From: Datnioides undecimradiatus
Taxonomy: Eukaryota > Chordata > Actinopteri > Lobotiformes > Datnioididae
Direction: 5' to 3'
Assembly (NCBI GenBank): GCA_008933995.1
Contig: WARS01000032.1
Span: forward strand, 2,559,001 to 2,623,000
DNA: 64,000 nt
The notes beneath the pieces were generated by a model. The model searched no databases, was not told where the DNA came from, and saw nothing but the letters and a program-made list of their open reading frames with translations. The translations under genes and the position numbers were made by a program. Shown here piece after piece: positions 12,398 to 24,141 of the stretch. Each line of letters begins with the position of its first letter. Positions within the stretch are counted from its first letter, which is position 1.

Positions 12398-13914
12398 ACA
12401 GGCTGTTTCAGTGGCAAAAAAAAAATAAAAATTATTCTGACTGATCATTGTTTCTGCTGAAAATCTGTGCCACCTTTCATCTCATCAGATTAGTTTTATT
12501 TTCAACTTTGAAACCTTATGTTCAGATCTTAGAAATAACATCAAAATAATGAGTGACAGTGAACCGTTGAAAATTTGACCATTAACAGCCACATTTTTGA
12601 ACGCAAACACAACTCTTTATACCTGACACGTATGCACTGCTGTGCCTGGATGTGCTCGTGCCGTCCATAATGACTGCTGACACACCCAGATGCCATGGTG
12701 AAAATATTTGCACAACAGACAAAATTGTCTGTGCCCGGATTGGTCATATGTCCATGCTTAGAGCGCCTGGAAATTAATCATTATTCACACAGGCTGTGCA
12801 CACCTCAAGCTACACATACAACAAAAGAGAAAACATCAGTTAACAGAGAAGGCAAAACACATATTACATGTACTATAACACTAGAACACGATGAACTTTA
12901 CAAATAGCAAACTGAATAAAAGATCATATTAAATCAATTTTAAACATCTGGCCCTCCAGGTAATGCTGGGCATGCTGGGAAACAGTGAAAACTACAGCTG
13001 CAGCTCTAACTAACAGGCTTAGCCACTACAAAAACAACTATATTACATTTTATCTTGAAAAAAAATATTAATGTCTGTATTAATGGCTGTAATTTAGGTA
13101 TAGGCTTAAATATATATTTTTATAAAAAAACCAACTGTCCTCTGTAGCAATAAAATACAATAAACAATAAAATTTAAAGAAATTGGACATGGACCTTTGT
13201 TCACCTCAGTTAACCCAATGGAAAATGCTGTATGAAATGCTGTATGAACAACGCAGTGCTGAGTAATTTGCTCACAGCGTGTTTCAGCCTATTTGTTATA
13301 TTGTTGATAAATGTTCATACCTGAAATGCAGCTTAGTTGTATTTTAATCATATCCCATATACCAAAATTAGATAAGTCATTTCAAGCTTCAGCTGTCGGC
13401 CTGTCTAGTTTTCCTGAGGCCAAAGCTTTCATTCTGGCTTCACTGCTGTGTCATGCACAAGCACACAAAGACACAGCATTACACTGACCACCATTTCAAA
13501 CCATTTTGTCAAGTAATTTTCCATTGCTGGCAAATAAATGGAATCCGACAGAACGGCGCATGTGAGCAGGAGACAAAATATATAATTGCTTATTTATTTT
13601 CAAAATTACATAGAGTCAAATAAATTGCATATGCTAAAGACTGTAATAAGCTTTCTAATCGAGTATGACCTTTTCTGTGTGGGTGTGTGTTTTTGTCTGC
13701 GTGAAACAGAACAGCGGAACAGACGGAGGGAGAGGAGGAAGAAGTAATACTGTTTTGTATCCGCTACCCTGTTGCCCTGTGGCGATGACATGGTCTGTAG
13801 GAGTTTCTCCATTAGTACGAGCTGACCTAATGTAATAAACATCCAGGGCTGATTCCTCCCAGACTGTGGGTACTTTATCACAGATGATAAACCCTGTTCT
13901 GGTATGGTGGTGGT

Positions 13915-13957
13915 GGGGGTGCTACAGGAGGGGGGTCTAGGGGGGGTGCTTAGAGGG
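13915..13957 (+). other. G-rich block with quadruplex potential
   Basis: Four G-runs of 5, 6, 7 and 3 residues occur on the + strand, preceded by a GGTGGTGG stretch. Two of the intervening loops are longer than the usual 7-nt limit, so folding potential is plausible but not strong. No nearby gene suggests a role. Confidence 0.4.
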
Positions 13958-14497
13958 TGAGCACAGCCATTACAAAGGGCAGAGACGGACTGTCATGCTT
14001 TTGCGTCAGCCCCAAAACCCCCTTTCTCTCTCTCTCTGTCTGCATTCTGCTTCAGTTGTCAGGAAAATTGGCAAGCAGTGGGAATGAAAAAAGCGGATCA
14101 AGTTGAGCAAGCTCCCAACTCAGAGGCCATGCTCAGGCATTGAAAAAGAAAAGTAAAGGTCCTCCCACTTGACAAAACAAGTGGAGAGGAAAAAAAGAAG
14201 AAGAAGAAACAGAGGGGTTATTTTTAGATCAGTCTTTACAGCTGTGAATATTTTATACAGCAACAAAAAGTTGTCAGGTTTGACTGTGCTGGGATCAACA
14301 TCTGAGCATTCGTAACCATATAAGGAATCATGAAAGCTGATCAGGGCATAGATTAGTTTCTGTGGCAAGAAGTTAAATTCCCCAGTAAATGTCTCTGTAC
14401 TTCCAGCAGAGATGTGTTCAAATGGAAAAGTATTGGCCAGGGGTGGGTGGTTCTGTTCTGTCCCTGGAGCAGCTAAACTTCAGAGTAAACTGTCCTT

Positions 14498-14523
14498 TAC
14501 ATGAATGCTAAATGAGCTGTTAA
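14498..14523 (+). repeat. 26-bp exact direct repeat, copy 1
   Basis: This 26-bp word (begins TACATGAATGCTAAA, ends GAGCTGTTAA) occurs again, identical and in the same orientation, at 17221-17246. The flanks of the two copies do not align, so this is not the edge of a long recent duplication. It could be a fragment of a dispersed element or a shared regulatory word. Confidence 0.75.
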
Positions 14524-14703
14524 CCACTATCAAACTGCTCATCTCTCCTTTGTAGCCCTGGCTCCATGAAGTGTAGGTGCGATACAAAATGCGCGGTATC
14601 TGTCAGGAAGTAAGGTGTTTATCTTACAAGGGATTTTTGCCAGTATGTGCACAAGAAGAAAAAGGTTTAAAATCACAAACCTGAGGCGCAGCCTGAACTT
14701 TAA

Positions 14704-14734
14704 ACACACACACAGACATACACACACACACACA
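14704..14734. repeat. Interrupted (CA)n microsatellite
   Basis: Two CA runs are separated by GACATA. Read directly. Confidence 0.85.
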
Positions 14735-17220
14735 TCTACGCTCATCCTTTGAGCACTGTATCAATAAAAAACACTCTGCCTTGTGTTACTGAAGCCTGAC
14801 CCTTAGTCTTATAAAAACTAGCCAGGTGGGCTCAGTATAAAAGCAAAGGAGGATTTTGTGTCCTGGTGTTGCTACAGCAACACTGAGCTTTAGCGATTAG
14901 TGATTAATATACCTCCCACAGTGTGCTCTAATTTATCAGAAAGCTAGTGAGAACCGTGGGAACCTCTGCAATTTGGTCAAGTGCTGAGCTCCTGTGAGTG
15001 TATTTTCACTCTTACTGTGTTGATTTACCTTAAGTCCACTTTGAAGAAGACTTTAAATAAACAACATCTTGAAATATGTCTCACACACAGTAGCTTAACT
15101 TGTTAATTTGTAATTCTTAAAGCTTTGTTTTAAACCTGAAAGTTAACTTGTACTAAGATAATCTAATTGGGAAAACTGCATCTCCAAACTGCTGGAAACA
15201 GTGTGATGAAAACTGTAATTCATACCACTGTAATGTGGTAATGTGCACAACAGGCCTAAAACAAAGTTGGCTACATTAAAAGCATTGTGAAAATTTTGGT
15301 GTCTGTACGGTGAAACTTTAATGAAATGAAAAACACTGTGATCCAGCTGACATCTGCTGACAAAGAGCAGACTGGGAACTTTCACACATTACACACCAGG
15401 TCTTTCTGATGGCACCTGGTAAACCCTAAGGAGTTTCTAACTGTCCAAAGGAAACTGTTGTGGTTTGTACAATTTCTGGTGAGAGCTGGGGTGAGTAATT
15501 AGAGTAGGATGGTGCCAGGTAATACATTGTGGTAAACCCATTAGGAGCCATTGGTAACTGATTGTCTGATAGGGGGCCAAAGCCCTGGAGGAGTTCACTC
15601 CTAATGGGATTGGCTGGGTTTTCTCTACCCCCATGTGCGTGTCTTTGTTTTGTGTGTGTGGCGCCAGTGCTGCAAACACAAGCAAATGATAGCCTTGGAC
15701 TTTTGCTCCTTCAAACACCCAGCTGACAGAAAGGGAGATTAAGAGAAGAAAGATGTAATTAAATGGATTGATATGGATGCAAAAAGTAGAGGAGCAAAGG
15801 ATGTTCAGGTTTGTTGATTCACTGTCTGTTCCTGAATAGGAGGTGCATGTGTGTGGGGATTTGTTGCCTCTGAAAGGATAATACAATCCACTAACATAAT
15901 CTGTGATTAAAAGTTTCCTGAAAAGTTACTTTGTGTCTTTGCATGGAGGTATAGACAAACACACTTAAATCCCAACGATTAAGCAAAAACGTTGTCACTT
16001 AATGACTCGCACAATTTGTCTGCAGTTTTATGATGCTAAGTGAACAGACCCACACCTTAGCAAACAGAACTGAAACACAGCCAAGTTTTGAAAAGGCAAC
16101 AGAAATGCATTTTGATTTATAGTCACAGTGTCTTAGTTTCATAACTCACATACATGCATGGTTAAGATATCAAAAGCCAACTGCAAATGCAGCTAAAGTG
16201 TTAGAAGGAGATCCACCTCAGGATGTGGTCTGAAACACATCCCTGCCAGATGTGTAAAGGCTATGTTTTCATACACCCATATTTACTCATATTTACTACT
16301 TCCAAGTGTAACTACAGTACAGGCTAAGGAAGGAGCCACACACGTCTGTCCTATGTAATAATGGCAATTATAGTGACACTAAAATTACACTGAAATTAGC
16401 TGTGATTCATCTTCCTGTCCCATGTAAAGCATCAGGTAGAGAGCAACTCCAGCCCATGCAGTGACCCACTGAGCTGTCGTAGTGTTAGCTGAACTGTGAT
16501 CAGTAAAACCACTGAATGATCTGTAACTGCAGCAACAAGCAGCGTGTGAAGGTGAACCTGACTTTTGTCTTGCTCACAGTTCATATGTGTGTTTATGTTC
16601 ATTTGACAATAGTTATGATGATAGCTAATTGTAAACCAAAGTGTATTAAATCAACAGTATATTGAGTTCAGGCTTGCAGTGGTCGCCTCTCATTGCAGGT
16701 AACATCTAACTTAATTATTACACATGACTGAAAACATTTATCAGTGTTTTATCAGTGCCTTTATTCTAAGACAGTGAAATTGTTCCTGACACATTTGACA
16801 AAGTAATTAACTATTAATATTAGTCCACCATGATGGATCATGTCCTCTAAACTAAAGTCTGACTTCCATAAAGGTCTTGAGCAAACTTTGCATTGAATGG
16901 GACATTGTTATCCAAACGACACTAAATCCCAACAGTCACAAATTTTACGAAAGTTCGATTTATGTTCTTGTCGTTGTGTCATTGTTGTGACAAGGCTGTG
17001 GCAGTTTTATGTTCTTCAAGTCGAGTGTTACCCAACAGTTCAGTGCTAAAAACCAGCTAAAGGCTCCCACCTGAGCCAGAATTTTTACTGCAATTCTAAC
17101 AAATCTGTCTCCATGGTGGGAGAGCTGGGTGCACTTCCTGCTGATATATTTGCATTTTCATACATCTTCTGACAAATCCTGGGGGATACAGGCCATTAGG
17201 AACCTGGGCAAAAGGTACTA

Positions 17221-17246
17221 TACATGAATGCTAAATGAGCTGTTAA
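17221..17246 (+). repeat. 26-bp exact direct repeat, copy 2
   Basis: Identical to 14498-14523, 2.7 kb downstream and in the same orientation. The flanking sequence is unrelated by eye. Confidence 0.75.
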
Positions 17247-19929
17247 ATAAAATCACCCTCCTCGTATTTCCTGTCTCAGGAGCTTGGCAAGCCCTGTCCC
17301 ACTGCCAGCAATGACATATTGCTGCACATATGAGTGAGTGGAACATATGTCTCACTTTATGCAAAGTAGCTGCAGGGCAAATTATACATATACAAATAAT
17401 CTTGTTTGAATATCTTTATTGCACTCTCCTATTTGTATTCATATTTTATTCTTATTATACTTAATACACAGTGTAATTATGTTTAAGCTTGATAGTTCTG
17501 TCTCTAATTTGACCTTTAACCTGTATCCTTGGAGTGATTGTTTAGCGAGGTTTCACAAATGTAACAGAAGAGGTCATGAGGTGTGCATGACAATTCAAAG
17601 TAGGTTCAACGTTGTAAGAACACTCAAAACACTGGTGTGTGAGAGAAGTTTCACTTTGCATAGGAATGTTGCAGAAAACACGAGCGGCGGCGGTGAGAAT
17701 AGCAGAGGAGGTTGCTAACTTGCAGCAGTCAGAGAGATCAGGACAGATGGTGACGCAGAGAACAACCCTGGCCATTTTTTTGATTGGACAGATCATGAGA
17801 ATATTACGATCTGGTTTTTGCTTATTTATCGTTGCCATTTTATGTAGATATATAAAGAAACCTTCATTTTGACTTGCTCTGACCTTTTAAAAAGAAACAT
17901 CTGTCAAAAAATGGGTCTGCTTTTAATGATTAGCTTTGTGTTTTTTAATCACAACTGTGAGAAATGCTCATTGTGATTTTCCAGAGCCAGAAATAATGTC
18001 TTTAAGTAGCTTTTTTAAGTAGCTGTTTTGTCAACAGTCCAAAACCAAAAAGATTCTTCATCATAAATAATAAAGAGAAGAAAGTAAATCTTTACATTTA
18101 AGGATGCTGAAAACAGCAGTTGTTTGGTTTTTATTTCTTTTTAAAAATAATGTTGTTATGATTGACCAGTTGACACATGAATATAGTCAATATATTTGTA
18201 GTTGAGTTGTGGTCAGTATCACTGTACTGTGTTTCACTGTCCAAACTTTTGAATAAACCACAGATAACTTTTGGTTTAGTGCGATGCATCCCTACGCGCT
18301 TCACAGCCGCAAAAACGGTGACGCTGCCCTTGTTTTCATTGTGTTCAGCATTGGTTGCTAAACATCAGTATTTAAAGGTTTATGAAAATGACCTTTGGCG
18401 TGATTAGGCTTTCTCAGTACTGATGTGATCTCCAGTGACATTTCTTCAATGCTGTTCTCAACTTTGAAAGACCGTTCTCCAGCTTGAAAGAGTAAATTCA
18501 AACTAACTTGGCCTTGAACTCAATACTTACTCACTCTGTCTCTCTCCCTCTTTCTACGTCTACCCATCTAACCACACATCAAAGCACAGGCTGTTAAAGC
18601 CCTGTGGTGAGCGCTCCAGAGGCCCAGCATAGTCCACATCCACTGAGGTGTCTGCATGTGAAAGAAGTTTAAAGAATCACCAGGACTTTCAACAACTTAA
18701 CATCTTGTAAAAGTGGGATTATGATTTCTGATTCTCTTTTATATCCCTGAGTCTGACAGCGCTGTTGGCCTAATACCAATCAAAACAACCGATTGTTGAG
18801 TCGACAGATAACTTAATTCTCCAGGCGGTATCCCGGCCTACTAAGGAAACTAGACTTGACAGAATTTCCACAGAATAAAGTGATTCAGACACCATTCCTA
18901 GGGAGTGCAGGTTAATAGCAGCCCAGTTTATATCATTATATTTGTCGAGGAGGTGAATAAAATATTTTTCTATCACATTACATCGGTAGCTTGTCTTTTG
19001 TTGATGAACTACACGCATTCACACATTCTGCACAGGTAGTTGCAAAGCTGTGTATTGAGAGGTCTGCAATACACTGAAATATAAGCCAAATGAAAAATAT
19101 ATTATTTTCCTTTTACTTGGTGAGGGAAATGTCAAACCCATCTCTGCTTGAGGCAATTCAGAAAGCATTTTGGGAGAAGAGACCTCAAGACAATTGCATT
19201 TCAAAATTGCATACAGATACAAGTAACCGGAAGGCATCAGAACAAAGAGTAAGAAATGTAGAGTGTTATGGCAACAGGATAAAAAACAGGATTATTATTT
19301 TTTTAATTTTTGCAGCACATTTAAGAGCTGGACTGATGATGAATAAATCTACTTACATATACACTAATGCAGGATGTGTTATAGTCTAGACAAGGATGTT
19401 GACCATTATCAGATGGTGCATACTGCACAAATAATGGTATAATGTTTTAATTTTTCATTATTGTAATTGTCTTGACATGGTGGGTATGAAAACATATGAG
19501 TTAAACAAGAGAAACAAGGGAGGTATTAAAGCCCTCATGTGTGCCTTGAGGCTTGCATAATTTCCATCTCTTTTGAAATATTCTGTTAATTGTGTTTCAC
19601 AAGCATTATTCTGCCAACCAAACACTGGCAAGAGACAAAAGAAGATATAATGTATTCACTGTAACGTACATTTTTGTTTAGGACACATTTGATAAATGCA
19701 AAGCCGGACCATATGGACGCATAATAGCACCTATAATAACATTTGTATGTATGTTTGCTGCCATGTCCTGAATAGCAGATCGTGAGTTTGTAAATCAGAC
19801 AGAAATGGGGACTCTGGATTAAAGCATTTACATACTATAGTGCGTTATGTTACCATGGCTCTTACAAAGTAACATCAAAACTGAGGAAACTTGGATGATT
19901 GACATCATGAATAAGTAAGCACGTGCTAT

Positions 19930-19957
19930 ACACACACACACACACACACACGTATAA

Positions 19958-19988
<31 letters not shown>

Positions 19989-19998
19989 AAGAGAGAGA
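19930..19998. repeat. Compound (CA)n-(CA)n-(GA)n microsatellite
   Basis: Two (CA)n runs of about 11 units each are separated by CGTATAAA and followed by TATATAAA and a short GAGAGAGAG run. The compound structure is read directly from the sequence. Confidence 0.9.
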
Positions 19999-20644
19999 GT
20001 GAAAGGGAGATAGATATAAAACTCTGTCTTCAATGTGCTCTAAAAAGCCTGTACTTGCTGACCTACACATATCAAGTTGTTTTGCTGCATTTGTAGAGAC
20101 AAACATCAGTCAGTTGACTGCATTTGCCTTTATCTTTAGATGGACAAAAATAGCCAAAAAACATTCCTAAAGTCTTCAGAATGCCTCTCAGACCCTGTAA
20201 AGCCCCTGGGAGTTATTATATTTTTAGTAAAACGAGATATGTTTTTCTGTGAGGTAATAAAAGGTAAATTATCTAAAAGATACCAAGAGCAGCCTTTCGT
20301 GCTTTGCTCATATATTTTTCATTTGGTTATCTTGGGCTCACGTTGTAATGCTGAGGGCACTCCTCTCGAAGTGACCAGCAGCAGGGTTTTTGATCAGTTC
20401 ATGTGTTTTACTGCTATGTGTCTTCTGTGTTACTGATGTTTTGGTGCTGCCTGCTGTCATATAAGTTTCCCCTCAAGAGATGAAAATAACATCTCTCAGA
20501 GAGAAAATTACTACTTAACAGACTCTTGTTAACTTGACATTATATATTATCATTTACAATTAAAGTTATTATTGTGAGATAACAAAAAGGTTCAGTCAGC
20601 TCAAAATACAATTAAGTGACAACTGAAATTAAATTCAATTTATT
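19999..20644. other. Intergenic DNA, no gene seen
   Basis: A 98-codon + strand open frame (20140-20436) has no recognisable motif and no gene context. Nothing else was noted. Confidence 0.5.
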
Positions 20645-20671
20645 CACTCACTCACTCACTCACTCACTCAC
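20645..20671. repeat. (CACT)n microsatellite
   Basis: About six to seven tandem copies of the tetranucleotide CACT/TCAC, read directly. Confidence 0.9.
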
Positions 20672-22822
20672 CCATTGCAATCAAGCTCTGTATCAGAACA
20701 TATATTTGTCTACTAAAGTTTAGTTTTCATGGGAGATCACACTTTACAACCCGTGTGTGGCTGTTTCCTGTTGCAGACTTTTATCTGTTTTCTCAAGTTT
20801 ACAACTTAATTTCCTCCCCATCTCAATATAAAATGCAATAGTGTGTGTTTGTGTTTAGAACACATTTTCCTTACATTGTTTGTTTGTCAACAGTTTCCTT
20901 GTTCACCTTGCAAATTGAAGTATTTAGCCTGTATTATGCAACTTATTCCCAATATCCCTGCAGGGACTGTTTAGTCTAAGTTAGTCGAAGACGGTTTGGA
21001 GAAATTTGCAAGATGCATAAAAAAACCTGGCAAAACTTAAATACACCTTCCTTTAACAGCATGTACAAGCCTGGTCTTTGTGAGTTGAGCAGTTAAACTC
21101 ACAATGTGTCGACTGTTAATAGTCATCACAAAATCTCATTCAAATGGACATTTGATCATTTCGTGTTCTCTGAAAAGCATCAGATCCAATATTAAAAAAC
21201 AAAACAAACACCACAGAGATATAAACAGGCAAAACATAAATAACATAAAATACATCATGGAGTAGATTGTTGTTGCTCATTAATCCATTACATTAAGACT
21301 TCCATAAGCCAAAAGTGTCACCTCTGACGCTTTTCATCTGAAAATTACATCTTCTTTTTTTCTGATGCTCTCTTCTCACTCTAAATGAAGACAGACGGAT
21401 TTATTTGCATAATTTACTTCCAATATTAATTAGTTATTCATAGGGTACAGTAAATTGGTAGAAGTGTTTCCTCCTCTGTCTTCTTCAGATATCAGCACTT
21501 ATAGCTCAAGTGCTGCAGATGTGTTTCACTTGATTGAACAGCAGTTTCTATTTTAATTTCTCTGAAGCTGACAGGTCTTTCACCACATTCGTCCACTCCT
21601 GCCAGTATTACCAGTCTTACTGATAAAGAAATCATGCAAAATGCTCGTTTATAGATGTGTCCAAGCCCCCAGTTTGACCACTGTGCTAAACTTCTGTCAC
21701 TGCATAATAACAATCCAGAGTTCCCCTTGGACAGGGACGCTGAGATGTTTTTTCCTCTGATATTTTCTCTCTCTGATTCCAGGGATTGGACAGGAAAAAA
21801 TGATAGCTTTTACCAAAATAAGATTTGACTGGAGATGTGCCCGTCATGACTCAGTACCAGTTGAAACCTCATTGCTCAGGGGTGTCAGCCTCCACGACTA
21901 AATCACTGTGACACAGAGGAGAATATGTTTAGCAGTGTTTACATGATAGAAATGATCTTTTCTCTTTTGCCTTTGGGAAAAAAAGCGCATAGTATTCACT
22001 TGAGAGTTAATAATAGCATCGGAAGTTAAAATTAAGATCCATAAAAAGGGCCTATCCCCAGAGAGTTACAGCATAAGAATAGGTGCTATAGAATGCACTA
22101 TAATTTACCACAAAATACAAGCGAAATGAATGCATTTTGCTATAGGCTACAAATTAGCATGTGAATTTTATAGGTTTTCACTAAAAAAGGTGAACAAATA
22201 TAAACACACATGCAGAATCATTTCACCCTTAATTTGAGTTTGTTTTCTGTTACATTGGTGATAGGCTCACCTCAAATTCATCATCCACTCCTGAAAAGGC
22301 TCCAGTTAATGTGAGAAAGCAACTTTCCTCTTCTCCCTCTACATCTTTTAATGCAGATAAATACCACCAGAATGAAAAAATGCAATGAAATCCAGGTACA
22401 GTAGGCAGGTGCCCATCTTTTCCCACAGTGATAATTCTTCACTTCATCCACATCAGAGCACTGCCTCAGGGGACAAGCATGGGAAACACAGACAGAGCCT
22501 GTGTAGCTCTTTTAGTGACGGTAGAGAGAACCTGAAACTGCTACATCAATCATGGCTTGTAATTTGAGCACCAATATAAAGTGGCAAATAACATTTGTTA
22601 CCTCTTATGAGGGAGAGACCTGGCATACTAACAATACAAGCAAAAGATAACCAGCACAATTATCACCACAAATTTCTCATAGTATGTATTTAAAAATGTA
22701 TAATTCAAAAACATTTTTCTGTTAAATGAATAAAACAATTGGCCATAATTAAAACTGTAACAGATAAATAAAAAAAACATGAAATTATCATTAATCATTT
22801 TCATACTGACACTGTACCTTCA

Positions 22823-22834
22823 AACAATGCAAAT
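22823..22834 (+). promoter_or_regulatory. Overlapping SOX core and POU octamer
   Basis: AACAAT (22823-22828) overlaps a perfect POU octamer ATGCAAAT (22827-22834). SOX and POU factors often act together at neural enhancers, and SOX2/POU-type control of N-cadherin enhancers is a known theme in vertebrates. Whether this site is active cannot be told from sequence. Confidence 0.3.
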
Positions 22835-24127
22835 TATGATCTGGGGATGTTGAGAGGCTAATATTAACTTAAGCAGAGGTCATGACAAACAAATGGTAGG
22901 ACCTGCCATTGGTCATCTTAGCTCTATATATCACAGCACTTTTATAAACTCCCTGTTTATATTTTCAGATTAATAAAAAATGCCAGTTTTTAACAGAAAA
23001 CTAGTTTATAGTTGACTTTTTGTAAGCATAGTATGCAAACAGTTGTATCCTTACCTACAAAAGTCTTTTTATCAAAGCCAAAAAGCTTTCCTAATTTTAC
23101 CTCTGAGACTGATGATGATGAGGATTGCTGTTTTTTTTTTCAGAGCAAAAACAATCTTGTTTGTTGGTAGTGCAGCAGAGATAGGATACATAGGAGTGCC
23201 CCACCCCCATATCATCATATTAATAATTTGTGTGATGGCATGATTTATCCAATTCTACTTATTTTGTAAAATGCTTCAAAGGCAACAGCTTGTGTTTTGA
23301 TTCCTTTGAATTAAATGTTTGCAAAAGACTGATATATAAAGTAAATTGTAGGACTGGTACTGCAAGGTAACTGCATAATGTTAAACTGCTGCACACACAC
23401 ATACTGACAGTACCATATACAATACAAGATTAAGTTATGAAATTCCTTAGTTATGAAAAGAAAAATCTCTGTCACGGTTCTCAAGGGTTGGCTGTGAATA
23501 AGAGTTTCAACATGCTCTTGTTGCTTCCTTAGATTTCCATCCACGTCCCAATCAGAGCAATGGACATCATCAGCACTGATTCAAGGATAATTGTTCCATA
23601 TAGTCATCTCTGACTACTGGTGATACAGACCAGTGGTTTAATATCTAATCAATCTAAATGAATTATGAGCTCCCGTCAGCTCTATTACAAATACAGACTT
23701 GACCATTACATTTTTAATTAACCCCAAGTACAACATATTGGAGAGCTGTCGCAGATGTCACCATGTATAACTCTGGTTAATAGAATGAAATGGCTTCACA
23801 TATTTCACATACTGAATTTGAAATCATATTGTAAAGTGAATGTCTTTGGCCAGATGAGAGCAGAGTTTGTACTACTTATCAAGTGATTAAGGCAATCTCT
23901 TTATTCGACTCTTGTTTCCATGGAGACGTGGCTTGATTTGACGAGCACAATGTGTGCATAAGTGTGTGTATGTGAGAATATGTTTGTGAGCGTGCGTGTG
24001 CTCTTTAATTTGCTCAAAAGTCGAAACCAGAAAAGAGATAGAACTGAAAGTAAAACCCAAAAGCTTTTCTTCTTCTTTTCTATGAAATGCACATCCTCTG
24101 TCTTTAGGTTAAGACTTTAGGTTCCTG

Positions 24128-24141
24128 GTAACCATGGCAAC
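24128..24141. promoter_or_regulatory. RFX X-box motif
   Basis: GTAACCATGGCAAC matches the RFX X-box pattern GTNRCC-N0-3-RGYAAC at every position, with a 2-nt spacer. X-boxes typically sit near promoters of ciliary genes or in enhancers. No such promoter is visible nearby, so the role is open. Confidence 0.4.

Larger units (their letters stand above)
11166..19929. other. Intergenic DNA, no gene seen
   Basis: No gene structure is recognised. The tract contains several separately listed items: a palindromic X-box-like site at 12384, a G-rich block at 13915, a CA repeat at 14704 and two copies of a 26-bp word (14498 and 17221). A POU octamer (ATTTGCAT) lies at 17148-17155. A minus-strand open frame at 15437-15886 (149 codons) is the longest here but shows no domain and no splice or promoter context, so I treat it as chance. 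Confidence 0.55.

Noticed and set aside
12955-13000. ZNF143/Staf-like TTTCCCAGCATGC (minus strand)
   Set aside because: The accompanying ACTACA part is not in place on that strand, and no promoter is nearby.
15437-15886. 149-codon minus-strand open frame
   Set aside because: It has no recognised domain, no signal peptide, no promoter or splice context, and a composition like the surrounding non-coding DNA.
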